NCBI GenBank assembly: GCA_016706405.1
Contig: JADJJT010000002.1
Span: 310,001-374,000 of the forward strand
Direction: 5' to 3'
DNA from: Sphingobacteriales bacterium
GTDB lineage: Bacteria; Bacteroidota; Bacteroidia; Chitinophagales; UBA2359
Length of the DNA stretch: 64,000 bases
Shown here: one piece after another, positions 55,278 to 64,000 of the stretch
Position numbering within the stretch: the first letter of the stretch is position 1
Layout: every line of letters begins with the position of its first letter
Notes under the pieces: generated by a model
The model's input: the letters and a program-made list of their open reading frames with translations, nothing else
The model's database searches: none
Told to the model about the DNA's origin: nothing
Made by a program: the position numbers and the translations under genes

Positions 55278-57464
55278 ATGCGCTTCTTTATTCTATTTAC
55301 TTTATATGTACTTCTTTTCGAAGGGAGTTTTTCTATAGTATTTGCACAGGTTATTCCGGCTTCGCAAACAGTCGATTGGTCGGTTGCCGGCCATGTTGGG
55401 GCTTTCCCTGTGCCCCCAACAACCTTAAATGTAACCGCTTATGGCGCAGTAGGCAATGGCATAGCAGACGACACCCCCGCCATTCAGGCAGCTATTAATG
55501 CTTTGGGGGGCAATGCTGGATACGTTTATTTGCCGCAAGGTATTTACCGGATAACAACAACACTTAACCTTCCCTCCGGATGTATTTTGCGCGGCGATGG
55601 CGACCCGCTCACCAAACTGCGCTTCGATTTTGCCAACTCGGGCACAAACGGAATTGTTATGCAAGGCAGCCCATCGGGTAGTTTTGTTTCGTTGAGCAAC
55701 AATGCAAACAAAGGCGATACCAATATTGAACTAACCGATGCCACCGGCTTTGCCGCCGGCGACTGGGCTGAGCTATTGCAAAACAACGGCACTTGGGATA
55801 CCAACCCCGCAACCTGGGCCGATAACTCGGTAGGCCAAATTGTTAAAATAACAGCCACAAACGGCAATACCCTTAACTTACATCACGCCTTGCGTATTGG
55901 CTACGATACCGCCCTTAACGCCCGCATCCGGAAAATTAACCCAGCAACCGAAACAGGTATCGAATGTATGTATATTGAACGGGTTGCCGACCCAACTACA
56001 AGCGCATCGTACAATATTTTTATAGATTTTGCCTATAACTGCTGGGTACGCGGCGTTCACTCAAACAAAAGCATAGGCAGCCATGTAATGATAAGCGCTT
56101 CGTCAAATATTGAGGTTTCGGGGTCGTATTTTCATCATGGGTTTACCTATACCGGCAGCGGCACACGCGGCTACGGCGTTACTTTAATACACCACGCAGG
56201 CGAGTGCTTAATTACCAACAATATTTTTAAATATTTGCGCCACGCTATGATGGTTAAACAAGGCGCTAATGGCAACGTTTTTTCGTACAACTACTCGCGC
56301 GAGTGCAACCGAAGTGAGTTTCCTACCGATGGGTCGGGCGATATTCAACTGCATGGCCATTACCCATTTGCCAACCTTTTTGAACATAATTGGGTTGAAT
56401 TTATGTGGATTGACGATTATTGGGGGCCATCGGGGCCAAATAATACCCAATTTAGAAACCGAGCCGTAAATTATGGCTTGCTTAATACCTCTGATATTAC
56501 CGTTGAACAAAATTTTGTAGGCCTCGAAATTACAAATTCCGGATTTTTGAAAGGCATGTACACGCCCGGCTCCGGAAATTTTGAGTACGGCAATAATGTT
56601 AAAGGTAATCCCACTCCTGCCGGCACAGACGATTTAACCGACCAAAGCTATTATTTAAGCAGCCAACCTAATTTTTGGAATATTGCCGACCAGTGGCCAT
56701 CTATAGGCTACCCTAACGCCATTGGCACAGGTACCATACCCGCCAAAGTGCGCTACGATGATGCTAATTTTACCGTATGCCCGCCCCTGCCCGAAGTCCT
56801 GCGCGCCGAGGTGCATTGTTGGCTGCAAGGCCCCTACAATAGCCTAACGCAAGAAATGAATATTCATTTAAATACTGGTGCATTAATACCCACCTTGCAA
56901 CCGTTTAGCGGTAGCCCTTGGTTTTACAATGGCACCGAAACGGCAGCAATTATACCGCCAAACGCTGTTGATTGGGTGTTGGTAGAAGTGCGCGATGCTA
57001 ATAACGCCTTTACAATTTTAGGCCAAAAAGCCGGATTTTTGCGCAAAGATGGGGTAATTATTGATCCGGATGGTGTAGAAGGCGTTTTGTTCGACAATTT
57101 ATACGCCGGATACAGTTATTATATAGCCGTAAAAACACGCAATCATTTGGCTATTATCAGCAAAATGCCGGTAGCCCTGCCAAACACGGGGTTGCCCTTA
57201 AACTTGGGCAATGTCAATAACGTTAAAGGCGGTAGCAGCCAACTGCTGTTTTTAGGTGGCACCAAGTACGGCATGTTGTGCGGCGACCTAAATGCCGATG
57301 GCACAATTACCGTTGCCGATTATAATATTTACAACTCGCAGGCATCGTTAATTGGTGTGTACAAACCCGGCGACTGCAATATGGATAAAAACGTAACCGT
57401 TGCCGATTTTAACCTTTACAAAGCAAATGCCAGCAAAATAGGGCAGCCCGAAATTAAATATTAA
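55278..57464 (+). CDS. Pectate-lyase-3-type right-handed beta-helix protein with dockerin-like tail
   Basis: The 728-residue protein has a signal peptide (about 1-24) and the pectate lyase superfamily opening LNVTAYGAVGNGIADDTPAIQ (in part, about 50), then beta-helix coils (SSNIEVSGSYFHHGF; ECLITNNIFKYLRHAMM; NVFSYNYSREC). The C-terminus has two EF-type calcium loops, GDLNADGTITVADYNIY (about 672) and GDCNMDKNVTVADFNLY (about 702), as in dockerin domains. Polysaccharide depolymerisation is possible but unproven. It has no T9SS sorting domain. The IS element ends 193 bp upstream. Confidence 0.8.
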   Translation: MRFFILFTLYVLLFEGSFSIVFAQVIPASQTVDWSVAGHVGAFPVPPTTLNVTAYGAVGNGIADDTPAIQAAINALGGNAGYVYLPQGIYRITTTLNLPSGCILRGDGDPLTKLRFDFANSGTNGIVMQGSPSGSFVSLSNNANKGDTNIELTDATGFAAGDWAELLQNNGTWDTNPATWADNSVGQIVKITATNGNTLNLHHALRIGYDTALNARIRKINPATETGIECMYIERVADPTTSASYNIFIDFAYNCWVRGVHSNKSIGSHVMISASSNIEVSGSYFHHGFTYTGSGTRGYGVTLIHHAGECLITNNIFKYLRHAMMVKQGANGNVFSYNYSRECNRSEFPTDGSGDIQLHGHYPFANLFEHNWVEFMWIDDYWGPSGPNNTQFRNRAVNYGLLNTSDITVEQNFVGLEITNSGFLKGMYTPGSGNFEYGNNVKGNPTPAGTDDLTDQSYYLSSQPNFWNIADQWPSIGYPNAIGTGTIPAKVRYDDANFTVCPPLPEVLRAEVHCWLQGPYNSLTQEMNIHLNTGALIPTLQPFSGSPWFYNGTETAAIIPPNAVDWVLVEVRDANNAFTILGQKAGFLRKDGVIIDPDGVEGVLFDNLYAGYSYYIAVKTRNHLAIISKMPVALPNTGLPLNLGNVNNVKGGSSQLLFLGGTKYGMLCGDLNADGTITVADYNIYNSQASLIGVYKPGDCNMDKNVTVADFNLYKANASKIGQPEIKY

Positions 57465-57804
57465 ACTCGTGTTGGTTCAAAAGTAGAACTGAAAGTAAAA
57501 AGACCACCTCCGGAAAATGCGTTTTATGCAGTCGGCAGGCATCAATCATCCGGATATCCGGAGCTATTTTCTGCTTGCTTGGGCAGTGTTATGTTTTAGA
57601 CTGTTTGATCACTTTTTAAACAATCAAAATTTCGGGCAAAAAAGGTCTAAAAAGGTAGCTGTACCATCATAACGGTAAAATAGTCGTTAAAAAAAATCAA
57701 AAGCGGTGGTTTTACCATTTTTCTCAAAAAACCAATTTGTAGCATGCCATAATAAGTATTTGCATGATTTGCCAAGACCAAAATGTTGGCATAAGCCTCA
57801 AAAA

Positions 57805-57843
57805 CTTAACCCTTGTGTAACCTTAATTTAACTTGGGCTTAAC
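57805..57843 (+). promoter_or_regulatory. Pho-box-like direct repeats, 11-bp period
   Basis: Hexamers CTTAAC (57805), TGTAAC (57816), TTTAAC (57827) and CTTAAC (57838) start exactly 11 bp apart, sharing TAAC. A weaker fifth unit AGTAAT is at 57849. The repeats end 21 bp before the -7 box, the position a PhoB/PhoP-type activator takes in place of a -33/-35 element. Bacillus PhoP and E. coli PhoB sites are also ~11-bp direct repeats; transfer to this phylum is inference. Confidence 0.55.
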
Positions 57844-57864
57844 AGTTTAGTAATACCACGTCTA

Positions 57865-57872
57865 TACCTTTG
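57865..57872 (+). promoter_or_regulatory. Bacteroidota -7 box TACCTTTG before the TonB receptor
   Basis: TACCTTTG matches TAnnTTTG; it lies 24 bp upstream of the ATG at 57897, so the TTG at 57870 is unlikely as a start. Confidence 0.5.
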
Positions 57873-57896
57873 CAGCGTAATTTAAAGTTCAAAATT

Positions 57897-60665
57897 ATGC
57901 CAAGCAAGTTGTTACTAATTTTTTCTATTTTTTTTATTTCACTTATAACTAAAGCACAAACAGGTAGTATTAGTGGTGCTGTTTTAGATGCAAAAACGAA
58001 CGAAGGCCTCATTGGCGCTGTGGTGCGTATTGATGGGTCTCAGCAAGGGTCACAAGTTGACATAGATGGAAATTTTTTAATTAGCCAAGTAGCCGAAGGT
58101 GCTTACCAGTTGTCAATTTCATATATCTCGTATGCCACACAAAAGATAAAAGTAATAGTGGAAAACGGCAAAACCACACAAGTTCAACCCATTCTTTTGC
58201 TTGAAGAAAGTAAAATGATGGAGGAGATTGTGGTAAAAGCAACTAAAAGAACCCATACCGAAAATGCCATTTTAATAGAAAGTAAAAAGGCCGACCAAAT
58301 TATCGTAGGAATATCAGCACAGCAAATTGCCAAAACCCAAGACCGTGATGCCGCGCAAGTGGTGCGTCGCGTGCCGGGTGTAAACATTGTTGACAACCGA
58401 TTTGTGATGGTGCGCGGTTTAAACGAACGATATAATACCGTATTGCTGAACGATGCCCTAACGCCAAGCACCGAAATAGATGTGCGCTCGTTTAGCTTCG
58501 ACTTAATACCTTCTAATACGATTGACCGAATGTTAATTTTCAAAACTGCCTCCGCTGAAAATTCGGGCGAGATGGCTGGCGGAATCATTAAAATTTATAC
58601 CAAAAGCCGACCAGATGCAAACAGTACCCACTTTGGTTTTTCGATGGGTTACCGGAGCAGTACCAGTTTTGCCCAAGCCCTAACACACCAAGGTGGCAAA
58701 TTAGAAATATTAGGCATTGAAAATGGTACGCGCGACTTGCCCGACAATTTTGCCCACCGCAGCATACTCAATGGCTCAAATCGTGAGGCCGCTAATGCAC
58801 AGTTTCGCAGTTTAAACCCCTTCTTTGACGTGCGACAGCAACAAATTTTGCCCGATTTGCGCTTCAACGCAGGTTTATCGCGCTTAATCAAAATGGGCGA
58901 TAAAACATTATTTAATGTTACCAGCGTCAACTATTCACTCACACATAGTTTGCCCCAAAATGCCCTACAAGAACGCTATGAGGGCATCAATAACAACGAA
59001 CTTGCCTACCAATGGCGTGACAATGCATTTTCACAAACAGCACGCTTGGGTGCTATGTCTAATTTTAGCCTGCCATTAGGCGATAAAAGCCGATTAGAAT
59101 TTCGCAATCTATTTAATCAAATGTCGGTTGGAGAAACACTTGTACGCAATGGCATTAACAACAACGAGCGAATTGCCTTTAAAAACTACGCCTTTCGCTA
59201 CGAATCGCGAAGCATATACAGCGGACAACTGAGCGGTACACACGAGCTTGCAGACAACACCAATTTAACTTGGCTGGCAGGCTATGGCTATATCAATCGC
59301 TACGAGCCCGACTACCGCCGCCTAAGCACCAGTCGCAATGCCGATGCCAGCGACCAACCCTATAAAATAGATGTGCCTCCCGTTGCTAACCCTTCCCTTA
59401 CACAAGCAGCTCGTTTTTGGTCGGCACTTAATGAGCACGCCCTTTCAATGGCTGTTAATATCGAACAACAAACAAAACTGGGGCATCGTGAACTAAAGTG
59501 GAGTGCAGGTGCATTCAGTGAATATAAAACACGTGATTTTAATGCACGCTGGTTTGGTTACATCAATCCACAAAACGCACAAATTATTGAGCAAGGCCCC
59601 GAAGTATTCTTTGACCCTCAAAATATTTCGGTCAATTCGGGCGGTGTTTCTATGCTTGAAGGCACTAATTACGACGACCACTATACCGCTCAAAACATAC
59701 TAACAGCCGCCTACGCACGCGCTGTATTGCCCCTAAGCAATAAACTACAAGCAACCATAGGTATTAGATCCGAATTTAACCAACAGCAATTGCAAAGTCG
59801 TTTGCGTGGGTCGGGTGCCGATGTGCGTGTGAATAACCCCATTTTTTCGCCGCTGCCCAGTCTAAACCTCTGCTATCGTCTTAACGACAAACAACAATTT
59901 CGGGTAGCCTATGGCATGACCGTTAATCGCCCCGAATTTAGAGAGTTAGCCCCATTTAGCTATTACGATTTTAACCTCAATTTATCTAAAACAGGTAACC
60001 CCAATTTAAAAACTGCAACTATTCACAACGTCGATTTGCGCTACGAAATTTACCCTAACGAAGGGGAGCTAATCACCGTAGCTGCTTTTTACAAATATTT
60101 CATCAAACCTATCGAAATGGCAGGGCGGGCAGCAGGAAGCGGCACCTCGTTCTTTTTTACTAACCCCAACAGCGCACAAAGCGCTGGCGTTGAGATAGAA
60201 CTGCGAAAAGTAATAAAAGGTGTACTCAACAACCGACTAACGGCGGTAGCCAATGCCTCGTTAATTTATAGTCGTGCCGATGCTACAAACTTAGAAGGAC
60301 AACTTGCCCACCGACCCTTGCAGGGACAATCGCCCTATTTAGTTAATATAGGGTTATATTACAACGGTAACGGTTTTCAAGCTAATGTCTTGTATAATGT
60401 AGTTGGCAAACGCATTTTTGTAACAGGCGACCAATTAGGCAACCAAACTATTTACGAAATGCCGCGGCATGAATTAGACCTAAACTTGACAAAATCGATT
60501 GGCAAACTTGTTGAGTTTAAAATGGGTATAACAGATATACTCAATCAAGCATTTCGTTTTGTGACCGATGCCAATGCCGATGCCAAAATTGACAAGTCGG
60601 ACAAAAACTGGCAAACGTTTAACAGAGGTGTACTTGTTAATGCAGGTATTAACTTTAAATTTTAA
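57897..60665 (+). CDS. TonB-dependent receptor with CarboxypepD_reg-like N-terminal domain
   Basis: Starting from the ATG at 57897, the 922-residue protein has a signal segment (about 5-21), a CarboxypepD_reg-like domain (GSISGAVLDAKTNEGLIGA, about 23), a plug domain with VVRRVPGVNIVDNRFVMVRG (about 150) and a 22-strand barrel ending in the aromatic C-terminus AGINFKF. It is an outer-membrane active transporter powered by TonB. It forms a tandem unit with the lipoprotein gene 18 bp downstream. The Pho-box-like repeat upstream suggests phosphate-linked uptake. It lacks the TCCGGA motif common elsewhere. Confidence 0.92.
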   Translation: MPSKLLLIFSIFFISLITKAQTGSISGAVLDAKTNEGLIGAVVRIDGSQQGSQVDIDGNFLISQVAEGAYQLSISYISYATQKIKVIVENGKTTQVQPILLLEESKMMEEIVVKATKRTHTENAILIESKKADQIIVGISAQQIAKTQDRDAAQVVRRVPGVNIVDNRFVMVRGLNERYNTVLLNDALTPSTEIDVRSFSFDLIPSNTIDRMLIFKTASAENSGEMAGGIIKIYTKSRPDANSTHFGFSMGYRSSTSFAQALTHQGGKLEILGIENGTRDLPDNFAHRSILNGSNREAANAQFRSLNPFFDVRQQQILPDLRFNAGLSRLIKMGDKTLFNVTSVNYSLTHSLPQNALQERYEGINNNELAYQWRDNAFSQTARLGAMSNFSLPLGDKSRLEFRNLFNQMSVGETLVRNGINNNERIAFKNYAFRYESRSIYSGQLSGTHELADNTNLTWLAGYGYINRYEPDYRRLSTSRNADASDQPYKIDVPPVANPSLTQAARFWSALNEHALSMAVNIEQQTKLGHRELKWSAGAFSEYKTRDFNARWFGYINPQNAQIIEQGPEVFFDPQNISVNSGGVSMLEGTNYDDHYTAQNILTAAYARAVLPLSNKLQATIGIRSEFNQQQLQSRLRGSGADVRVNNPIFSPLPSLNLCYRLNDKQQFRVAYGMTVNRPEFRELAPFSYYDFNLNLSKTGNPNLKTATIHNVDLRYEIYPNEGELITVAAFYKYFIKPIEMAGRAAGSGTSFFFTNPNSAQSAGVEIELRKVIKGVLNNRLTAVANASLIYSRADATNLEGQLAHRPLQGQSPYLVNIGLYYNGNGFQANVLYNVVGKRIFVTGDQLGNQTIYEMPRHELDLNLTKSIGKLVEFKMGITDILNQAFRFVTDANADAKIDKSDKNWQTFNRGVLVNAGINFKF

Positions 60666-60683
60666 ATTAAAACAAAAAATATA

Positions 60684-62009
60684 ATGATCAAAAAGAATGT
60701 TTTATCCCTTATGGGAATGGCGATGCTATGCCTATTGTTGTTTAACACAGCTTGCGAAAAAGTTGATGACGGTGATAAAGAACTGCCCGCCGACTCGCTC
60801 GAAGTAGTTGATGTTAGCGGCACACTTTCGAGCACCACCACTTGGAAAGCCGATAAAAAGTATTTGCTCAAAGGTTTTGTGTATGTTGCCGCAGGTAGCA
60901 CCTTAAACATCGAAGCGGGCACTATTATTAAAGGCGATAAAGACACCAAAGGGTCGCTTATAATTTTGCCCGGTGCCAAAATTATGGCCGAAGGCACGCC
61001 TCAAAAGCCTATCGTGTTTACGTCAAATCAGCCAAAAGGCGCACGCGGCTATGGCGATTGGGGTGGGCTAATTTTGCTGGGCAAAGCAGGTGTAAACAAA
61101 TCTCCGGCTACCATCGAAGGCGAAAATCTTTCAACCTTTGGTGGCACAGACGACAACGACAACTCGGGCGTTTTGAAATACGTGCGAATCGAATTTGCAG
61201 GTGTTGCTTTTGAACCCGATAAGGAAATTAACGGCTTGACCCTCGGTGGTGTAGGACGCGGTACAACTATTGAGTATGTGCAGGTATCATATTCGGGCGA
61301 TGACTCGTTCGAATGGTTCGGAGGAACAGTTAATGCCAAACACTTAATTGCCTTTCGCGGCTTAGACGACGATTTTGATACCGACAATGGTTATAGTGGC
61401 AATGTGCAATTTGGACTATCGCTTCGCGATCCTAATATTGCCGATCAATGCACTTGCTCATCTTCTAATGGCTTTGAGAGCGACAACGACGGTAGCGGTA
61501 CTGCCGCCACTCCTCAAACCAATGCGCACTTTGCCAATATGAGCCTATTTGTTGCGCCAGGTAGTGTAAATGCCAAATACAACAACGGCGCACTTATTCG
61601 CCGTAACTCGGCACTTAGCCTCTACAATTCGGTTTGGGTAGGTGAATACCCCAAAGCTGGCTTAGAGTTAAATGGTACTGCTAGCCAAGACAATTTTATT
61701 AACAATGCCATTAGTTTAAAAGGTTTAGTGTTGAGTGGTATGACAAAACCAATTTTGAGTGCCGACAGCATCCGGTTTTATGCCACTGAAAACAATAACC
61801 AAGTGCTTGGTTTATCTGAATTGCAATTAGACGGTTCTTACAACACCCTCAATGCGCCTAAGCTATTGCCCCTTTTAGGTTCGCCACTCTTAAAAAACGC
61901 AGCAACTTTGCCCAGCGGCTTTGAAGCAGCAAATTATCGCGGCGCATTTGACACCGAAGACTGGACAACAACTTGGGCAAATTTTGACCCACAAAATGTA
62001 ATATACTAA
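60684..62009 (+). CDS. Beta-helix surface lipoprotein, partner of the TonB receptor
   Basis: The 441-residue protein has a signal sequence with a lipobox (LFNTACEKVD, about 20). Repeated segments such as GSTLNIEAGTIIKGD (about 72), GSLIILPGAKIMAEGTPQKPI and VLKYVRIEFAGVAFEPD suggest a right-handed beta helix over most of its length. A Ser/Cys-rich loop CTCSSSNGFES lies near 254. Lipoproteins of this position next to a TonB receptor are usually surface substrate binders, here with an unknown ligand. A strong terminator follows at 62015. Confidence 0.8.
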   Translation: MIKKNVLSLMGMAMLCLLLFNTACEKVDDGDKELPADSLEVVDVSGTLSSTTTWKADKKYLLKGFVYVAAGSTLNIEAGTIIKGDKDTKGSLIILPGAKIMAEGTPQKPIVFTSNQPKGARGYGDWGGLILLGKAGVNKSPATIEGENLSTFGGTDDNDNSGVLKYVRIEFAGVAFEPDKEINGLTLGGVGRGTTIEYVQVSYSGDDSFEWFGGTVNAKHLIAFRGLDDDFDTDNGYSGNVQFGLSLRDPNIADQCTCSSSNGFESDNDGSGTAATPQTNAHFANMSLFVAPGSVNAKYNNGALIRRNSALSLYNSVWVGEYPKAGLELNGTASQDNFINNAISLKGLVLSGMTKPILSADSIRFYATENNNQVLGLSELQLDGSYNTLNAPKLLPLLGSPLLKNAATLPSGFEAANYRGAFDTEDWTTTWANFDPQNVIY

Positions 62010-62014
62010 GAGCA

Positions 62015-62052
62015 AAAAAGCGCAAAGTCAAGTTGATTTTGCGCTTTTTTTT
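62015..62052 (+). terminator. Rho-independent terminator after the TonB/lipoprotein unit
   Basis: AAAGCGCAAA pairs with TTTGCGCTTT around a short loop, flanked by A and T runs (eight T after the stem). It lies just after the stop at 62009. Confidence 0.8.
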
Positions 62053-62225
62053 ACCACTTGCTTCGAAAAGCATGAACGGATTTGGTATAATAGACAAAGT
62101 CAAAACCTTTTATGATTTTTGTGGTTAGAAAATATGGAACAGAATTCAAAACGGTACACTAATCGACAATTTTAAAAAGGATGAAATATCGTAGCGACCT
62201 TGACGGTGGCAATTGGTAGCAGCTA

Positions 62226-62822
62226 CTATTTTACTTCTGTTCCTTCAAATTTTATTCTCTTATCGTTAATATTAACCAATTCGTCTAATTCGTATATATT
62301 TCTATAACCATATCCATAGAGGTTAATATAGGTTGGAATATTTAATGCTAGCATAATTGGTTTTCTGTTTGATAATATTTGAGTTTCTTTATCAGCTTCC
62401 GGAAGTGCTATTTTTGAAGCAAAATCAATTTGGTCGCCGTCAAAATTATTGTTACAATAAATTAATATTTTGGTGTTGGTATCCGGAATTAGTTTCCGAA
62501 GGTTTTCTTGTGTGAAATCGGTAAAACTTAAATGCAGCGATCCTTTTAGATGCTTTCTATAAAAACGAAAGTCAGAACGAGTATCTAAAATAATAACACT
62601 ATCTTCTGTACTCATTTCCAAAAATGTGTCTAAGCTAATTAATCGTTCTTTTCTATGTTTTTCAACCTCGTTCACAAGATTTTTAAAATCATCGTAATTT
62701 ACGAGCGCTTTGGGATATTCCTTTTGTTCATTCCTATTGTTTTTAAATTTTGTCATTTGGCAATACAGGTTGAAGGTTAAAAACGAAGCAACTAAAGCTA
62801 AAAATATTATTTTTGTTTTCAT
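62226..62822 (-). CDS. Rhodanese-domain protein, exported
   Basis: The 198-residue protein has an N-terminal hydrophobic segment (about 4-22), so it is probably periplasmic or membrane-anchored. The rhodanese core shows DSVIILDTRSDFRFYRKHL (about 73) and ILIYCNNNFDGD with the active-site Cys (about 122). The loop after the Cys (NNNFDG) is longer than in classic rhodaneses. Substrate and partner unknown. It has TCCGGA sites again, unlike the stretch before it. Confidence 0.8.
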   Translation of the reverse strand: MKTKIIFLALVASFLTFNLYCQMTKFKNNRNEQKEYPKALVNYDDFKNLVNEVEKHRKERLISLDTFLEMSTEDSVIILDTRSDFRFYRKHLKGSLHLSFTDFTQENLRKLIPDTNTKILIYCNNNFDGDQIDFASKIALPEADKETQILSNRKPIMLALNIPTYINLYGYGYRNIYELDELVNINDKRIKFEGTEVK

Positions 62823-63426
62823 ATCGAATATTTTTTATAGTAAAGATTCATAAAATTGCCTCTAATGGCAGCCGTTCTGAAAATTACCGTTTTTTACCGC
62901 CCAAAAAATAGTTAGTGCCCTATTTGCCTTGGGCGAAAACTGGTTGCAACAATACAACAAATAAAATTGAGAAAAAACTATACCTTTCATAGAAATTAAT
63001 TACATAGATTTAAGAGAATAGTTTAAGAGACGGCAAGTTAGTAACATTTTTAATAAGTTGCGTTAAAATTAATCATGTTATAAAAAATGATTATCTTTGC
63101 GTTTGGCAAAACAACTTACGCAATATTATTTGACGATGCTGTCTTTCGTATAAGGTGATTGGTGTTTTGTTTGCCTTCTTGTTTGGCGCGCTTATTTGCT
63201 CAATTGTTAAACTTCATTGCTAATACGCTGCCCACGTATATTTTATATTTGGGTGTCAAACAAATATTTTTTGTTACTTATGTTGCGAAAAAGGCTTTAT
63301 TTTGTGCGCTTAACAGTTTTAAACCAATAGAATAAAAATTTTTGCTCGTGAAAACGGCAGTCATATAATAAAAATACATTAACAGTCAAACAGTTATTTT
63401 GGCAAAAGAAATTCCTAATATAGCCT
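62823..63426. other. Intergenic region before the truncated gene at the window end
   Basis: A 604-bp AT-rich spacer. A -7 box TATCTTTG is at 63092-63099, far (328 bp) from the next ATG. Near 62860-62990 the minus strand could encode fragments like a signal peptide (LLQPVFAQGK), possibly a decayed small secreted gene; I do not call it. Confidence 0.35.
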
Positions 63427-64000
63427 ATGCAAAACAATATCTGTTTTACACCCCGCGGGTTTTGCAGCAACAACCCCCAAACAAAACTGATAAATAATTG
63501 GGTTTATTTTATTTTTAGGCAATTTGTCCGGAATCGCTTAGGCTTTGCCTTCGTACTATTGCTTTTTTTACTGGGTATTACTACTGCTAATGCCCAGGAA
63601 ATTGGCGATATAGATGGCCTAATTTTTGACCCTGGCCCTACCGACAGTACAACCACTTCCTTAGCTCAAAAAGCGGTTCCTGAAACAAAAGCACTGATAA
63701 AATATTTGAAAGAACAAGAGCAAAAAGAAAAAAAATTTAATGGTATTACCCAATTTGGCTTTGCCGGCGATAAAACCGGTGCCACCTCACTTTACAAAAT
63801 TAATGGAGGTATTGCAGTTAGCCGAGGCTACTACCCCGATAAATTTGAATTTGCTACCGACATGGGGTTAGTTATTAATAACGGTGTTTTTAGCGAAAAC
63901 GTATCGAATGTGTTCATAACTTTTGACCATAGCCTGCCCACAGGCGATAGTCTTTTTCTTGAAAATTATATGGTTATGACCCGCTTTTCGGATGAGTTTT
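63427..64000 (+). CDS. Secreted/outer-membrane hypothetical protein, 3' end beyond the window
   Basis: The frame runs from an ATG at 63427 to the edge (191 codons). The N-terminus is a long leader with a hydrophobic segment (about 38-55, LGFAFVLLLFLLGIT) and cleavage near ANAQEIG. After a Lys/Glu-rich stretch (KEQEQKEKK), amphipathic strands (ITQFGFAGDKTGAT; FEFATDMGLVINNGVF) suggest an outer-membrane beta-barrel related to the DUF481-type. The rest is missing. Confidence 0.6.
   Translation, partial: MQNNICFTPRGFCSNNPQTKLINNWVYFIFRQFVRNRLGFAFVLLLFLLGITTANAQEIGDIDGLIFDPGPTDSTTTSLAQKAVPETKALIKYLKEQEQKEKKFNGITQFGFAGDKTGATSLYKINGGIAVSRGYYPDKFEFATDMGLVINNGVFSENVSNVFITFDHSLPTGDSLFLENYMVMTRFSDEF

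Larger units (their letters stand above)
57465..57896. other. Intergenic region before the TonB receptor
   Basis: A 432-bp spacer. It holds two TCCGGA sites close together (57549, 57557), the Pho-box-like repeat at 57805-57843 and a -7 box at 57865-57872. Confidence 0.5.

Noticed and set aside
62860..62990. Decayed small secreted gene on the minus strand
   Set aside because: A signal-like LLQPVFAQGK is visible only if a frameshift is assumed; too short to support.

Overview
The window looks like chromosomal DNA of a Bacteroidota bacterium, probably a deep sphingobacterial/chitinophagal or saprospirian-like lineage (inference). Base composition is AT-rich, roughly 40% GC by eye. Genes have no clear Shine-Dalgarno sequences. 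Several -7 boxes of the Bacteroidota form TAnnTTTG precede genes. Three secreted proteins end in type IX secretion (T9SS) sorting domains. A gliding-type ABC permease (GldF), a DUF6089 outer-membrane protein, and a TonB-dependent receptor paired with a lipoprotein also fit. There are no rRNA or tRNA genes, CRISPR arrays or prophage.

Layout. 1-8 kb: a nitrilase-family amidase (cut by the window edge), a SpoU methyltransferase, free methionine-R-sulfoxide reductase, CysQ, an M42 peptidase, a DUF58 protein, a MacB/FtsX-type permease and QueA. 8-23 kb: GldF, a DUF547 lipoprotein, a degenerate TrpF-like protein, SmpB, an FAD oxidoreductase, GlpD, RecA, Frr, a YifB/ComM-type ATPase and UvrA. 23-35 kb: a GH3/serine-hydrolase fusion broken by a frameshift, GyrB, a HicB-like/HicA-like pair split by a 35-unit heptanucleotide array, a 3-hydroxyacyl-CoA dehydrogenase-like protein, a glycosyltransferase and an A-type Fe-S carrier. 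Three copies of one ~223-bp mobile repeat lie between genes here. 35-53 kb: a second DUF58 protein, secreted hypotheticals, an M4 metallopeptidase, a DnaQ-like exonuclease, a PstS-like lipoprotein, a HEAT-cyclophilin fusion, a nine-repeat FG-GAP protein, a YtcJ-like amidohydrolase and an S8 peptidase. 54-64 kb: a complete but frameshifted IS982-type insertion sequence, a beta-helix (pectate-lyase-like) protein with a dockerin-like tail, a TonB receptor/beta-helix lipoprotein pair behind a Pho-box-like repeat, a rhodanese and a truncated outer-membrane protein.

Most genes are housekeeping and sit in short transcription units, so the novelty is mainly between genes. (1) The palindrome TCCGGA occurs about 92 times by eye against roughly 9-10 expected, in genes and spacers alike. 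(2) It is absent from one 4.8-kb stretch holding the TonB/lipoprotein pair, which suggests recent acquisition. (3) That pair is preceded by four TAAC hexamers at exact 11-bp spacing, typical of PhoB/PhoP sites. (4) A MITE-like family has inverted ends and 3-bp target duplications at all three copies. (5) A variant heptamer array lies inside a toxin-antitoxin-like pair. Four single-base frame losses, each repairable by one base in a homopolymer, raise the question of systematic sequence error.
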